A stretch of DNA of 64,000 nucleotides from Ignavibacteriota bacterium (GTDB lineage: Bacteria > Bacteroidota > Ignavibacteria > Tepidaquicellales > Tepidaquicellaceae). Shown here in pieces: positions 36,335 to 45,398 of this stretch; position 1 is the stretch's first letter; every line of letters starts with the position of its first letter. The position numbers and the translations under genes were made by a program. The stretch covers positions 124,001 to 188,000 of the forward strand of contig JACREY010000011.1 of the NCBI GenBank assembly GCA_016218085.1, in the 5' to 3' direction. The notes beneath the pieces were generated by a model that saw nothing but the letters and a program-made list of their open reading frames with translations, searched no databases and was not told where the DNA came from.

Positions 36335-37993
36335 ATGAAAAAGTTACTTATCTTATCATTCCTGCTTCTGCTTTCCTGCGGAGCGTTCGCGCAAAAGCTT
36401 GATGTTAAGGCTTCCCTGAACAATGTCTTCAGGTACGGAAACGGAAAGGAAAACAATACAATTTCGGAATATTCGAAAGAATACCTTGAGAACCTCGGAG
36501 ATGCGAGACTTAAGATAAATGATTTCGTATTCGGCATGAGGTATGAAATCAGCGACCCGATTGAATACGGAAATAACTTCAAGGGTATAAGGAAAAGATA
36601 TCTCGAATACAACAACCTCAGCGAAAACGTCAGCATCAGAATCGGAGACTTCTGGGATATAGTTTCAAGGGGTTTGACGATGAACGTATTTGAAGACCGC
36701 GGACTTGCTTATGACACGGGAATAGACGGAGTGAGGGTTACATATAAAAGAACATTCGGCGAAAAAAATCCCATTAAGACAAAGGCGCAGATATTAGGCG
36801 GCGATATAACATATACGGATTTCCTCAACCTGAAAAGAACGGAAACATACAAGGTGAGGGATGCGAATTTTGAAATCTCTCCTCTTAAAAACCTGAACAT
36901 CGGGGTTAACTATGTGTATGCAAACGGCTCACTGATGGGAAACGACCTGAAAACCCTAACCGGGCTGAAAGCGGAACTTCCGGAAGGATATATGTCTCTG
37001 AACTATAAGAACCTGAACTTCTTCTATTCGTATGCACACAAGCACGTTATGACGGAAGCAAATCCGCTTTATCCGAAAAACATATCTGCATTCGGGAACG
37101 GAATGTATTCGTCGCTTTCATATTCCACATCGGGACTGGGTGTAACGCTCGAATACAAAAATTACAGGTTTGACCTCGTAACCCCGGACCAGCGCGACAG
37201 GACAAGGCCGACAAAGATGTTGCCTTTCCAGAATCCCCCGACCGGGCTGAAAGAACATACATCGACGCTTATATCAAGAAATCCGCACGTGGTGGATTTT
37301 AATGACGAAGTCGGCGCACAGCTCGATATAGTTATGGCTCCGTCGGACAAGCTCTCTATGAACCTGAATCTCGGGCTTGCCTCAAGGCATTATGAATACC
37401 AGAATACCGACATAACCGGCTGGCAGTACAGATGGGAAAGAATCAACAGATATAACAGCTTCCTGCCATCGCTGCGTGAGCAACTCTCTCCGTTCTGGGA
37501 AGCGTATTTCGAAACAGAATATTATGCAAGCGAAAAGTTCTATGCAAAGGTAGCAGTATCCAGGCAGAACGAAACCATATACAAGGAAGAAGACCCGTTT
37601 ACATCTGAAAAAGTTTTCACGACAACCGTTCCGGTTGAATTAAGGTATTCTCTAACAAAAGATTACACTCTGAAGATAATATTCGAAAACCAGTGGGCGC
37701 ACAACACCACTCACGCCACCACTCCTGACTACACGAGCCAGTTCGTGGCACTGAGCTTATCAAGATCGCCAAACCTGACACTGACGATGAACACGGAATT
37801 CTCCTCCGACAAGGACGACCCGACAGGCAAGAGCAGCTGGTATATGGGAGAAGTATCATACAAGGTAACGTCCACGCAGGTAGTTACCGCTTCGTTCGGC
37901 TCGGAAAAAGGCGGACTGAAGTGTACCAACGGCATTTGCAGGTATGTGTACCCGTTCAACGGATTCAGGTTTACAATTTCATCAAAATTTTAA
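36335..37993 (+). CDS. Outer-membrane beta-barrel protein, DUF6029-like
   Basis: A signal peptide (KKLLILSFLLLLSCGAFAQ) is followed by alternating amphipathic strands to the end, finishing in F (RFTISSKF), as outer-membrane barrels do. The early motif IRIGDFWDIVSRGLTMN followed by FEDRGL, then GVRVTYKR, matches what I know of DUF6029-type proteins of Bacteroidota. The function of that family is unknown. It sits between tlpA-like and Omp28-like genes, so the three may build one envelope complex. Confidence 0.75.
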   Translation: MKKLLILSFLLLLSCGAFAQKLDVKASLNNVFRYGNGKENNTISEYSKEYLENLGDARLKINDFVFGMRYEISDPIEYGNNFKGIRKRYLEYNNLSENVSIRIGDFWDIVSRGLTMNVFEDRGLAYDTGIDGVRVTYKRTFGEKNPIKTKAQILGGDITYTDFLNLKRTETYKVRDANFEISPLKNLNIGVNYVYANGSLMGNDLKTLTGLKAELPEGYMSLNYKNLNFFYSYAHKHVMTEANPLYPKNISAFGNGMYSSLSYSTSGLGVTLEYKNYRFDLVTPDQRDRTRPTKMLPFQNPPTGLKEHTSTLISRNPHVVDFNDEVGAQLDIVMAPSDKLSMNLNLGLASRHYEYQNTDITGWQYRWERINRYNSFLPSLREQLSPFWEAYFETEYYASEKFYAKVAVSRQNETIYKEEDPFTSEKVFTTTVPVELRYSLTKDYTLKIIFENQWAHNTTHATTPDYTSQFVALSLSRSPNLTLTMNTEFSSDKDDPTGKSSWYMGEVSYKVTSTQVVTASFGSEKGGLKCTNGICRYVYPFNGFRFTISSKF

Positions 37994-38008
37994 TTAAGGA
38001 AAACTAAA

Positions 38009-38779
38009 ATGAAATTTTTAAAAATAATTTTCTTGCTTGCATTTGCAGTTTCGTTTTATTCGTGCGAGTTTAATAACAATCCTTCCACAAGCACTTCGGC
38101 GAAGGTAAACAGAAAGGTGCTGGTGGAGCTTTCCACAAATGTGAACTGTGTGCATTGCCCTCCCTCCGGGCACTATCTCGACTTAATCGACACTGCGATA
38201 GCGGGAATCACAAGCTCTGATACAAACGTGATAACCCTCAGGATGCACTCTTCGATTTTTGCAGGCGACCCGTTTTATCTTTACAACGTCCCGGTAAACT
38301 CTGCAAGGCAGATGTATTACTTCGTGCTTGTAAATCCGTCGGGATACCTGAACGGGGCTTATATGCCGTCATTTAACTCGCAAACCTGGACAAACAGCAT
38401 AAACTCCGCACTGGCACAGAACGAAACGCAGAGTCTTTCGTTTACAAATACTTTCGACTCAACCACCGGCAACGGAACAATCAGCCTGAACATAGCGCAG
38501 ATTTCGGGCAGTACGGCGGCGGACTTAATGCTTCACGTCGCAATAGTAGAGAGCGGAATGTATTACGGCGGCGGTACGAACGGAGAAAGATGGTTCAACA
38601 ATATTCTCCGCGACTTAATCACTGGTGCAAACGGAACAGCAATTACCCTTCCGTACAGCTCCACGGTTAACTACACGCTGAAAGCGGGAATAATTCCTTC
38701 AAAGGCAGATATAATAGTATTCACTCAGAGCCAGTCAACAAAGGAAGTATTCGTGGTGGGCAAGAAGAAATTTCTCTAA
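38009..38779 (+). CDS. Omp28-like outer-membrane lipoprotein
   Basis: A lipobox VSFYSC gives lipidated C19. A thioredoxin-like fold follows with C47-V-H-C50 in ELSTNVNCVHCPPSGHYL, then beta-rich sequence to the end. This is the Omp28-related family, whose role is not settled. There is no T9SS tail, in contrast to its relative at 7878-9899. It is the last gene of the TlpA operon and precedes a strong terminator. Confidence 0.82.
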   Translation: MKFLKIIFLLAFAVSFYSCEFNNNPSTSTSAKVNRKVLVELSTNVNCVHCPPSGHYLDLIDTAIAGITSSDTNVITLRMHSSIFAGDPFYLYNVPVNSARQMYYFVLVNPSGYLNGAYMPSFNSQTWTNSINSALAQNETQSLSFTNTFDSTTGNGTISLNIAQISGSTAADLMLHVAIVESGMYYGGGTNGERWFNNILRDLITGANGTAITLPYSSTVNYTLKAGIIPSKADIIVFTQSQSTKEVFVVGKKKFL

Positions 38780-38801
38780 AAGAATTTGAAAGTATCACCC
38801 G

Positions 38802-38839
38802 GCTCTTTTCCCCGCGCGATCGGGAAAAGAGCTTTTTTT
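38802..38839 (+). terminator. Strong terminator of the TlpA operon
   Basis: GCTCTTTTCCC (38802-38812) pairs with GGGAAAAGAGC (38822-38832), followed by seven T residues. Confidence 0.93.
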
Positions 38840-38909
38840 ATTTTCCCCTTCAAAATAAATTTCATATTTGATTCAGGTTGATTAATTTATTGAATCCGGC
38901 AAAATTTAT

Positions 38910-41021
38910 TTGAAAAAATATTTTTACATACTGCTGATATTTTTATTCCTGCTTGCGGGCGGGGTTATCTTTGCTCAGACCGATACGGCAAGGATAACAG
39001 CAGATACCACCAGACTTGCGGGTGACACGACAAACCTTAATCAGAACAGGCAGGAAGAGCTCCTTCTGGAAAATTCGCTCGAAGACACAGAAGATTCAAA
39101 GCTTCTTGATTACCTCGATAACCTCAGAAGAAATCCTTTTGACCTGAACACCGTGACACAGGTTGACCTCGAGTCAATTCCCTATGTCAACTCCATACTC
39201 GCAAAAAATATTATAGAGTACAGGGGCAAGATAAAAATGTTCCAGTCAAAAAGAGAGCTGATGTACGTGGAGGGAATGAATGAACGGCTCTATGACATCC
39301 TGAAAGTTTATATCGTAGTGAGGAATTCAAGTCTCGATTTTTTAGAAGACGAATCGGGAAAAATAACAAAGGAGAACCGCCGCCGCGGAATCCGTCTCGC
39401 AAAGAACCTGGAAATACGCTACAGGAGCCGCTTTCAGCAGGATATGCAGACAAAGGAAGGGTACCTGAGCGGGGACTATCCGGGCACGAAGGCAAAAATC
39501 TACAACCAGCTTAACTTTGTTTACGATAAATCAAAATTCATACTCGAAGGAAATCTTACAATCGAGAAGGACCCGGGCGAAACAAGTCTCACGGATTTTT
39601 CTTCGGGCTACCTGGAGCTGAAGACAAAAGGATTTTTAAAAAATCTTGTTGCCGGAGATTACTCGCTCACGTTCGGGCAGGGGCTGGGGATGTGGAGCAA
39701 TCTTGGGTTTTCCAAAGGCAGCGAATCGGTTGATCCGGTGAAGAAAAAGGGATACGGCATAAACAGCTATTCATCTGCAAACGAGTCGCAGTTTTTCCGC
39801 GGAGCGGCTGCCGACCTGAATTACAAGAACCTCGACCTGATTTTATTCTATTCAAATAATTATTTCGATGCCTCGGTTGACACAACGCTGGATGAAGTAT
39901 CGAGCTTTTACTTCGACGGATACCACAGGACAATTTCGGAAAAGAACCGCCGGAACTCCGCAAAGGAACAGCTTTTCGGCGGACGCACCGTATTCAGCAA
40001 AGACAACATACGGCTCGGTATGACTTACTGGACGTCGAAATTTTCAAAAGTAATAGGGGCGGACAGTTCGCGCCAGCTTTATAACTTCGCAGGCGATAAG
40101 GCAAACATGCTTTCTTTCGATTATGATTTCATCTACAGAAACATTAATCTTTACGGAGAGTTTGCGCGCTCGCAGTCGGGTGCCGTTGCAGGAATAGCGG
40201 CGATGCAGTTTTCTTTTTCAAAGCTTGCAAACCTTGTATTCCTTTACAGGGCTTATCCCGAGGACTTCTCGCCCGTTCACTCCTTTGGGTTCGGGGAAAA
40301 AAACGGCAACACGCAAAACGAAGCAGGGTTTTATTCGGGCATAAACCTGATGCCGTTTAAGGGACTGGAGATAAACGCATATTACGACCAGTTCAAATTC
40401 CCTTACCGCTCGTATTCAGACCCGGTTTCGATTCAGGGAAATGATTTCCTTGCAAACGTGATGTGGGCAGTGAGCAAAGACCTTGCGATAAACTTCCGCT
40501 ACAAAAACGAAAACAAAGAAGACACGAGGACGGTGCAGGATGAATTCGGGCGCGATATAAAACTGATTGACAACCGCAACCAGATGAACTTCAGGTTTGG
40601 ATTCGACTATGACATTTCCGACAGGATAAGGGTTCGCAGCCGCTACGATTATGTGTTCGTAAAATATGACCTTTTCGGGGGTAACAACAAGGGGAATATG
40701 TTCTTCACGGATTTAAGATTCGTGCCGTTGCGAGGGCTGACATTTTCTACCAGGTTTATTTACTTCGATACGGAAGATTACGACAGCCGCCTGTATGAAT
40801 ATGAAGAAGACATAAGGGGCGTGATGTCAAACCTCGGGCTTTACGGAAAGGGCACGCGCTGGTATGTAATGGCAAAGTTCAAACCATACGGCTTCCTGGA
40901 GGTTTCAGCGAAGTACGCCAAAACATATATGGACGGAGCGAAGACAATCGGTTCCGGCAATGACCTGATTCACACCGACATAAACGACAAGCTGAACGTG
41001 GGAATGGAAATCTTCTTTTAG
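38910..41021 (+). CDS. Helix-hairpin-helix outer-membrane barrel protein
   Basis: The start is TTG 38910, then a signal peptide (KKYFYILLIFLFLLAGGVIFAQ). Residues about 65-135 hold paired helix-hairpin-helix units (NPFDLNTVTQVDLESIPYV, AKNIIEYRGKI, ELMYVEGMNERLYDIL) of ComEA type. The remaining 550 residues are alternating strands ending in MEIFF, an outer-membrane barrel. This HhH-plus-barrel arrangement is widespread in Bacteroidota; the HhH part suggests DNA or protein binding at the periplasmic face, possibly linked to DNA uptake, which is speculative. Confidence 0.8.
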   Translation: MKKYFYILLIFLFLLAGGVIFAQTDTARITADTTRLAGDTTNLNQNRQEELLLENSLEDTEDSKLLDYLDNLRRNPFDLNTVTQVDLESIPYVNSILAKNIIEYRGKIKMFQSKRELMYVEGMNERLYDILKVYIVVRNSSLDFLEDESGKITKENRRRGIRLAKNLEIRYRSRFQQDMQTKEGYLSGDYPGTKAKIYNQLNFVYDKSKFILEGNLTIEKDPGETSLTDFSSGYLELKTKGFLKNLVAGDYSLTFGQGLGMWSNLGFSKGSESVDPVKKKGYGINSYSSANESQFFRGAAADLNYKNLDLILFYSNNYFDASVDTTLDEVSSFYFDGYHRTISEKNRRNSAKEQLFGGRTVFSKDNIRLGMTYWTSKFSKVIGADSSRQLYNFAGDKANMLSFDYDFIYRNINLYGEFARSQSGAVAGIAAMQFSFSKLANLVFLYRAYPEDFSPVHSFGFGEKNGNTQNEAGFYSGINLMPFKGLEINAYYDQFKFPYRSYSDPVSIQGNDFLANVMWAVSKDLAINFRYKNENKEDTRTVQDEFGRDIKLIDNRNQMNFRFGFDYDISDRIRVRSRYDYVFVKYDLFGGNNKGNMFFTDLRFVPLRGLTFSTRFIYFDTEDYDSRLYEYEEDIRGVMSNLGLYGKGTRWYVMAKFKPYGFLEVSAKYAKTYMDGAKTIGSGNDLIHTDINDKLNVGMEIFF

Positions 41022-41804
41022 TTTGTAAAGTTTATCCGCCACGGCGGATGCAAAGAGCGCATAAAGTTTATAAAGTAAGAGCGGCAATCGTGAATAGTCA
41101 ATCGTGAATAAAAGAGCGAAGAGCTTTTCACCACTAAGGCACTAAGGGCACAAAGTTTTTTTAATGTTAAGAGCGAAGAGCAAAATATTTTGAACGCACC
41201 CGCCACGGCGGGCGTAAAGAACACGGATTACGCTCCCGCCACGGCGGACTCAAAGAACGAGGATTGGTTATGGTAATCGCTGTTTTTTTGAGGGTTAAGA
41301 GCGGAAACCCCGAAGGGGTGAGAGTATTATAGAAAATAGAAACAAAAAAAACAAAACCCCGAAGGGGTGATATATTTATAACATTGTTTTCTGCCCCGGA
41401 GGGGCAGTATATTTATAGCACCGTGAGTTTCCCTTTATCCACCGCTCCGGAGGTCAACGACCCGCCGTGGCGGGAGCGGAATATTTCAAAGAACAAAATT
41501 AAGTTCATAAAGTTTATCCGCCACGGCGGATGCAAAGAACGCATAAAGTAAGAACAAAGAGCGTGAATCGTCAATCGGCAATCGTGAATAGAAGAGCAAT
41601 GAGCGTGAATCGGCATTAATAAATTAAGGAACGACAGCATTAACAAGCTCGTGAATTATTTTAATTATTTTAAAGAACTAGTGTTTAGTTTCATTACTAA
41701 ATCTTAAAAACATTAATTAAAAAATCCCAATAATAAATAACTGTTTTTTGTATACATCACTTTTGAGCAACGTTTTCGTGTTGCAGTACGTAGCAGTTTT
41801 GTTT
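41022..41804. repeat. Repeat-dense intergenic block at the left edge of the SIR2-HerA island
   Basis: Holds five GGCGG palindromes of one family (41035-41048, 41199-41212, 41235-41248, 41461-41474, 41517-41530), most followed by CAAAGARCG or TAAAGAAC. It also holds three short CCCCGAAGGGG or CCCCGGAGGGG palindromes (about 41309, 41358 and 41394) with TATATTTATA spacers, and repeated phrases such as AATCGTGAATAGAAGAGC. No open frame here looks protein-coding. The block probably marks a recombination-prone boundary. Confidence 0.8.
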
Positions 41805-42347
41805 TCATACATTTTTATCCTCTGTTTTTTCAATAGTTTTTACGGGTGTTTCTTCTTCGGTCGTGTTTTCATTTCCGGAAACGGGGAAAACGCCGCTATC
41901 CGCATCATGATTTGATTCGGGTTCGATATTATCCCTGAAGTTTATTCCCACTTTCAGCAGGTCAATTTCGCAGATGGAAATCATATCAGAAAGTTTTATA
42001 TAGAGACTAAGCGCATCTCCGTAGGGATTTGAAAACCCATTTGAATCCAGTTTGGCATTTTCCATTTTTTCCGCAATTCTTTTCAGTTCTTTTTTCAGGA
42101 AGTCCAGGCGTTCGGTTTTGGAGTCAATAATTTTCTGCTGGAGGTCGCAGAAGACTTTATTGCGGAGTTCGAGCAGTTCCTTTGAAAACTTTTTATTCCA
42201 GTCGCAGACCGTACGGGAGGACATTTTCAGCTTGCGTGCGATTTCGCGGACAGAGGAGCCCGAGGAGCGAAGGGTGAGGAATTTGCATTCGATGTCTGAG
42301 AGCTTCGATGCAGTCCCGGGTGATATGTTTGGTATTCTATAATCCAT
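41805..42347 (-). CDS. Helix-turn-helix protein of unknown function
   Basis: Residues 15-55 hold a resolvase/terminase-like HTH (LTLRSSGSSVREIARKLKMS then SRTVCDWNKKF). A long charged helix (about 55-95, LQQKIIDSKTERLDFLKKEL) looks like a coiled coil, and an acidic low-complexity tail follows (GNENTTEEETPVKT). The architecture resembles small-terminase or transposase-accessory DNA binders, so a mobile-element origin is plausible. It lies 103 bp downstream of the HEPN-like gene with its own sigma70-like promoter and a good ribosome site (AAAGGA), so it is probably not part of that operon. Confidence 0.65.
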   Translation of the reverse strand: MDYRIPNISPGTASKLSDIECKFLTLRSSGSSVREIARKLKMSSRTVCDWNKKFSKELLELRNKVFCDLQQKIIDSKTERLDFLKKELKRIAEKMENAKLDSNGFSNPYGDALSLYIKLSDMISICEIDLLKVGINFRDNIEPESNHDADSGVFPVSGNENTTEEETPVKTIEKTEDKNV

Positions 42348-42356
42348 ATAGCTTTT

Positions 42357-42397
42357 TCCTTTCGTTATAATATAAGCCTTATAGATTATGTTGTCAA
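42357..42397 (-). promoter_or_regulatory. Consensus sigma70-like promoter and RBS of the HTH gene
   Basis: On the minus strand TTGACA (42397-42392) and TATATT (42374-42369) are exactly 17 bp apart. AAAGGA (42362-42357) precedes the ATG at 42347. The layout is more like Proteobacterial/phage promoters than the TAnnTTTG type seen at 9995, hinting at imported DNA. Confidence 0.55.
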
Positions 42398-42449
42398 GGG
42401 AAATAGTACTTAAAATATACAGTTTAACTCTTTCAAATTCGTGTTTTTT

Positions 42450-43316
42450 CTATGTTTTTCTAATGTTAATTTTTGCTCCAGTGATCTTTGAAATCATTTC
42501 GTAAGGAAACCAAGTTATTTCCATATTAATTTTCTCCTCAATTATATCAGAGCAAATTAAACTTGGGGCACCCCTTTGCTCGGTTACTTCTAAAAGTAAA
42601 GAAAGTAATTTGTTCCCATATTCAATGTGTTTTGAATAATTAGGAGCATTTATTTTTGTATTTAATTTTTCTAAAAGTTCGAATTTTTCATCAATTAGCG
42701 GAACAATATCAAAAGTTTCTTCTTTTTTGTTAAGATCCTCAGTAACCTTTTCACCCCAAGAGTCATATTTTGAAGTTAGATCATCGCGAACAAGAAAAAT
42801 AGTTAACGTACAAATTGTTTTTCCTTTGTCACCCGCTTCTGAGTTTATTTTTAGGGAACCCGACGGAAGACCACAATGTTGAGAAAAATTACGAAGTTTA
42901 TAAAGAAAACGATAAGAGAAATAATTATCATAAGCTTCCCCCGTCTCTTTTTTAAAAAGCAATATCTCATCGGATTTAGCACCGAATTCTCGTTTAAATC
43001 TTGTTTCTGTATGGTCTAAATAAGTTCTAACCGAAGAAAGAAAATTTAATATTAATCTATTTAAATCTAGAAACAAAAACTCGAATTCGGAAAAATCCGC
43101 AGTTGGGTTATCAATAAATTTATCTAAATAATTTTTAACAGTTGATTTAAATTCCCTGTAATTTAATTCTACAAGCCTGAATAATTTTTCGTCAGAAGAA
43201 AGTTTGTTTAGCTTTTTTACGTGTTCAATACATTGATTATAATTTTCTTCGTTAAATTCGCGAACCATTGAAACACTTGTGTTGTCTATGGTCGCAAGAA
43301 AAAAAGTTTTGGGCAT
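42450..43316 (-). CDS. HEPN-like protein of unknown function in the SIR2-HerA operon
   Basis: 288 residues, mostly helical, no signal peptide or membrane segment. The stretch FLYKLRNFSQHCGLP (R142 to H147) contains R-N-x-x-x-H, the R-x4-H signature of HEPN ribonucleases, in the expected setting of a long helix ending a helical bundle (LFLDLNRLILNFLSSVRTYL upstream). HEPN domains in defence loci cleave RNA on activation; that activity here is inference. The gene follows the KTSC gene by 53 bp on the same strand and shares the AT-rich composition of the SIR2-HerA pair. If the motif is not catalytic, the protein is simply an unknown helical partner. Confidence 0.55.
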   Translation of the reverse strand: MPKTFFLATIDNTSVSMVREFNEENYNQCIEHVKKLNKLSSDEKLFRLVELNYREFKSTVKNYLDKFIDNPTADFSEFEFLFLDLNRLILNFLSSVRTYLDHTETRFKREFGAKSDEILLFKKETGEAYDNYFSYRFLYKLRNFSQHCGLPSGSLKINSEAGDKGKTICTLTIFLVRDDLTSKYDSWGEKVTEDLNKKEETFDIVPLIDEKFELLEKLNTKINAPNYSKHIEYGNKLLSLLLEVTEQRGAPSLICSDIIEEKINMEITWFPYEMISKITGAKINIRKT

Positions 43317-43369
43317 TTAATTTAATTTAAGTTAAGTTAATAAAGGTTTAAAGATAAATAGACTTTTAT

Positions 43370-43621
43370 TTATTTATATTGTTGAAATTGATATCCAGCT
43401 TTTTTAACTAGTTTATCTAATGTTGCCCCATATGACGGCACTCCTTTACTTTTACTGATACATTCTTTATTTAAAATTCTTTGGAAAATTTCAACCGGGA
43501 CGTTCAGATATTTGTAACCCGAGCCCCCTTTAAATTCTACAAATAAATCATTTTCTGAGTGCGCAATTCTTTCTATACTTCCTGAATCAGCGCCAATTTC
43601 TTGCCACTCTATATTTTGCAT
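43370..43621 (-). CDS. KTSC-domain small protein
   Basis: I start at ATG 43621 (MQNIEWQEIGADSGSIERIA), preceded by a GGAG ribosome site; longer frames run into the HerA gene. The 83 residues match the KTSC domain: S-I-E-x-I, DLFVEFKGGSGYKYLNVPVE, then a late SKG and a Tyr-rich end. The KTSC domain is named from the C-terminus of some lysyl-tRNA synthetases and also occurs alone in bacteria; its function is unknown. It starts 13 bp after the HerA stop, so it belongs to the SIR2-HerA operon. Confidence 0.78.
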   Translation of the reverse strand: MQNIEWQEIGADSGSIERIAHSENDLFVEFKGGSGYKYLNVPVEIFQRILNKECISKSKGVPSYGATLDKLVKKAGYQFQQYK

Positions 43622-43634
43622 TTTTACTCCTTTT

Positions 43635-45398
43635 TTATTTTTGCATCCATCTCTCGATGGTATTTTTATAGTCAAATTTGCTATTTCTTTTTTCTTTCCA
43701 AACCCCGATTCTCTTATCAAAATTAATGTTTTTAACTGATTCTAATAAAGGAATTTTAACTTTCATTGGAATTTTCATTGATTCACCAATTACAAAGGCA
43801 TCTCCATTTCCCAGGGATGGAAGAGATTTTAAAAACATTGAAAAGTTATTGGGGGCAAATTTAATAATTATTCCTTGATCATCACTATTTGTCAATCTTA
43901 GCGCAATAAATGTACTAACCTGTGAAATAATAGTATTAGGAATTTCAACCGGTCTTTGTGAAATAATCATCGCACCTATTCCAAATTTCCTACCTTCTTT
44001 CATTATTCGTTCAACAGCTTTCTGAGAAAAACTATCTTTGGTATTTGAATTTAAATATTTATGTGCTTCTTCATAACAAATTAAAATGGGTCTCCCTTCA
44101 AAAGGTTTGTTTACTTTTAATGAGTAATATATTATATCAAATAATAGATTTGATAAGATACCAATTACAACATCAAGAATATTGTATGGTATACCTCCTA
44201 AATTTAAAATCGTAATTTGCTTTTCATTTTCTATCCACTTTGAAATCAATTCCTCAATATTCTTTGTTCCTTTTATGTATTCATCTTCTCCAAACATAAA
44301 TCTAAAATCATCACTTTTAATAATGTTTAATATATTGTCTGCGATACTTCGAAAATAAGTTTCGTTTGATTTATAAGGGGCTGTTCTATCGGTTGTATAA
44401 GGTTTAAATTGCGGTTTCTCCAATTTTTCGGCATTTCCTTTCAATTCTATCCCTTTTTTATCTGTTTCAAAGGCATAATTTTTGGGTTCCCTTTCGGCAG
44501 AGACAGTAAAAGTACCATAACCCCTACTATGAAATTCCAACCAAATATCTTTGATGTCAAATGGAATAGGGGAATTTATGTTAATATCATTTATTTTGAT
44601 TTTTTCTTTTAACTCGCTTCTCCCTGACACATAATTTTTTTTTATTTGAAGTATTCTATCATGAAATACATCTGTAGCAGTTGACATAACATTTCCCGAT
44701 GGTAATCCAAATAATTTACAGAGAGTGTCAAAATCAAGCATCCAATATGGAATAATCAGTTTGTTTGTTTCGTTATAAACGGAAAATTCTTTTGCCTCAT
44801 TTTTTAAGTAATTCATATATTCACCATGTATATCAATAATTATTGTTCTTGAGCTTGGATACTCTGTAACAATGTTAGAGAGAAGATATGCAACCGTATT
44901 TGATTTTCCACTCCCGGTGCTACCGACTACGAACGAGTGCTTTAAAACAAAATCATTTAAATTAATATATACGGGCAGTTCATTCGAAAAATAATTCGTA
45001 CCGATTTTTATTGGGAATTTTACGGCTGATTTGAAAATAATATTTATGTCATCTTCGTCAATTATATAAGCAGAATCATCAATGCTCGGAGTAATTTTTG
45101 CTCCGTTTTCGAATTCACCGGTAACTGCCCTGTATCCAAGTAGTGAAACGTTTATAATCTTTTTGTCTACAACAATTTCACCAGAATATAGAAAGGTCGA
45201 AAAAGATTCTACAACCCCATATAAACACGATAATCCATTAATTATTTTTATGAAACTACCAACCTGACCAATTCTGTATAAATTACCATTATGAATTATG
45301 TTGTAATTACTAATATCTTTACTAACTTCAATAATTATTCGTTCTGAATTTACCTCTATAACTTGTCCTATTTTTCCATTTTTTGATTCTTGTTTCAT
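43635..45398 (-). CDS. herA: HerA-type hexameric ATPase (defence-type)
   Basis: Residues 8-100 form a HAS-barrel-like N-terminal module (IGQVIEVNSERIIIEV). The RecA-like core has the Walker A G159-S-T-G-S-G-K-S-N167, a Walker-B-like strand (RTIIIDIHGEY), a second acidic strand (ILICYEEAHKYLN), and the HerA signature ISQRPVEIPNTIISQVSTFI. HerA ATPases are DNA-translocating hexamers; next to SIR2 they assemble into antiphage complexes that degrade NAD. The start overlaps the SIR2 stop by 1 bp (TAATG), a strong coupling sign. Confidence 0.9.
   Translation of the reverse strand: MKQESKNGKIGQVIEVNSERIIIEVSKDISNYNIIHNGNLYRIGQVGSFIKIINGLSCLYGVVESFSTFLYSGEIVVDKKIINVSLLGYRAVTGEFENGAKITPSIDDSAYIIDEDDINIIFKSAVKFPIKIGTNYFSNELPVYINLNDFVLKHSFVVGSTGSGKSNTVAYLLSNIVTEYPSSRTIIIDIHGEYMNYLKNEAKEFSVYNETNKLIIPYWMLDFDTLCKLFGLPSGNVMSTATDVFHDRILQIKKNYVSGRSELKEKIKINDININSPIPFDIKDIWLEFHSRGYGTFTVSAEREPKNYAFETDKKGIELKGNAEKLEKPQFKPYTTDRTAPYKSNETYFRSIADNILNIIKSDDFRFMFGEDEYIKGTKNIEELISKWIENEKQITILNLGGIPYNILDVVIGILSNLLFDIIYYSLKVNKPFEGRPILICYEEAHKYLNSNTKDSFSQKAVERIMKEGRKFGIGAMIISQRPVEIPNTIISQVSTFIALRLTNSDDQGIIIKFAPNNFSMFLKSLPSLGNGDAFVIGESMKIPMKVKIPLLESVKNINFDKRIGVWKEKRNSKFDYKNTIERWMQK

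Noticed and set aside
41018-41646. Two minus-strand frames of 68 and 77 codons in the repeat block
   Set aside because: They share a phrase (SLHPPWRINF) only because both cross copies of the GGCGG palindrome repeat; no start signals.
41022-41804. CRISPR array
   Set aside because: Repeats are short, irregularly spaced palindromes with no constant-length spacers and no cas genes anywhere in the window.
43622-43720. Longer KTSC frame starting inside herA
   Set aside because: The extra 33 residues overlap herA codons; the internal ATG has a clear GGAG site and begins right before the domain.
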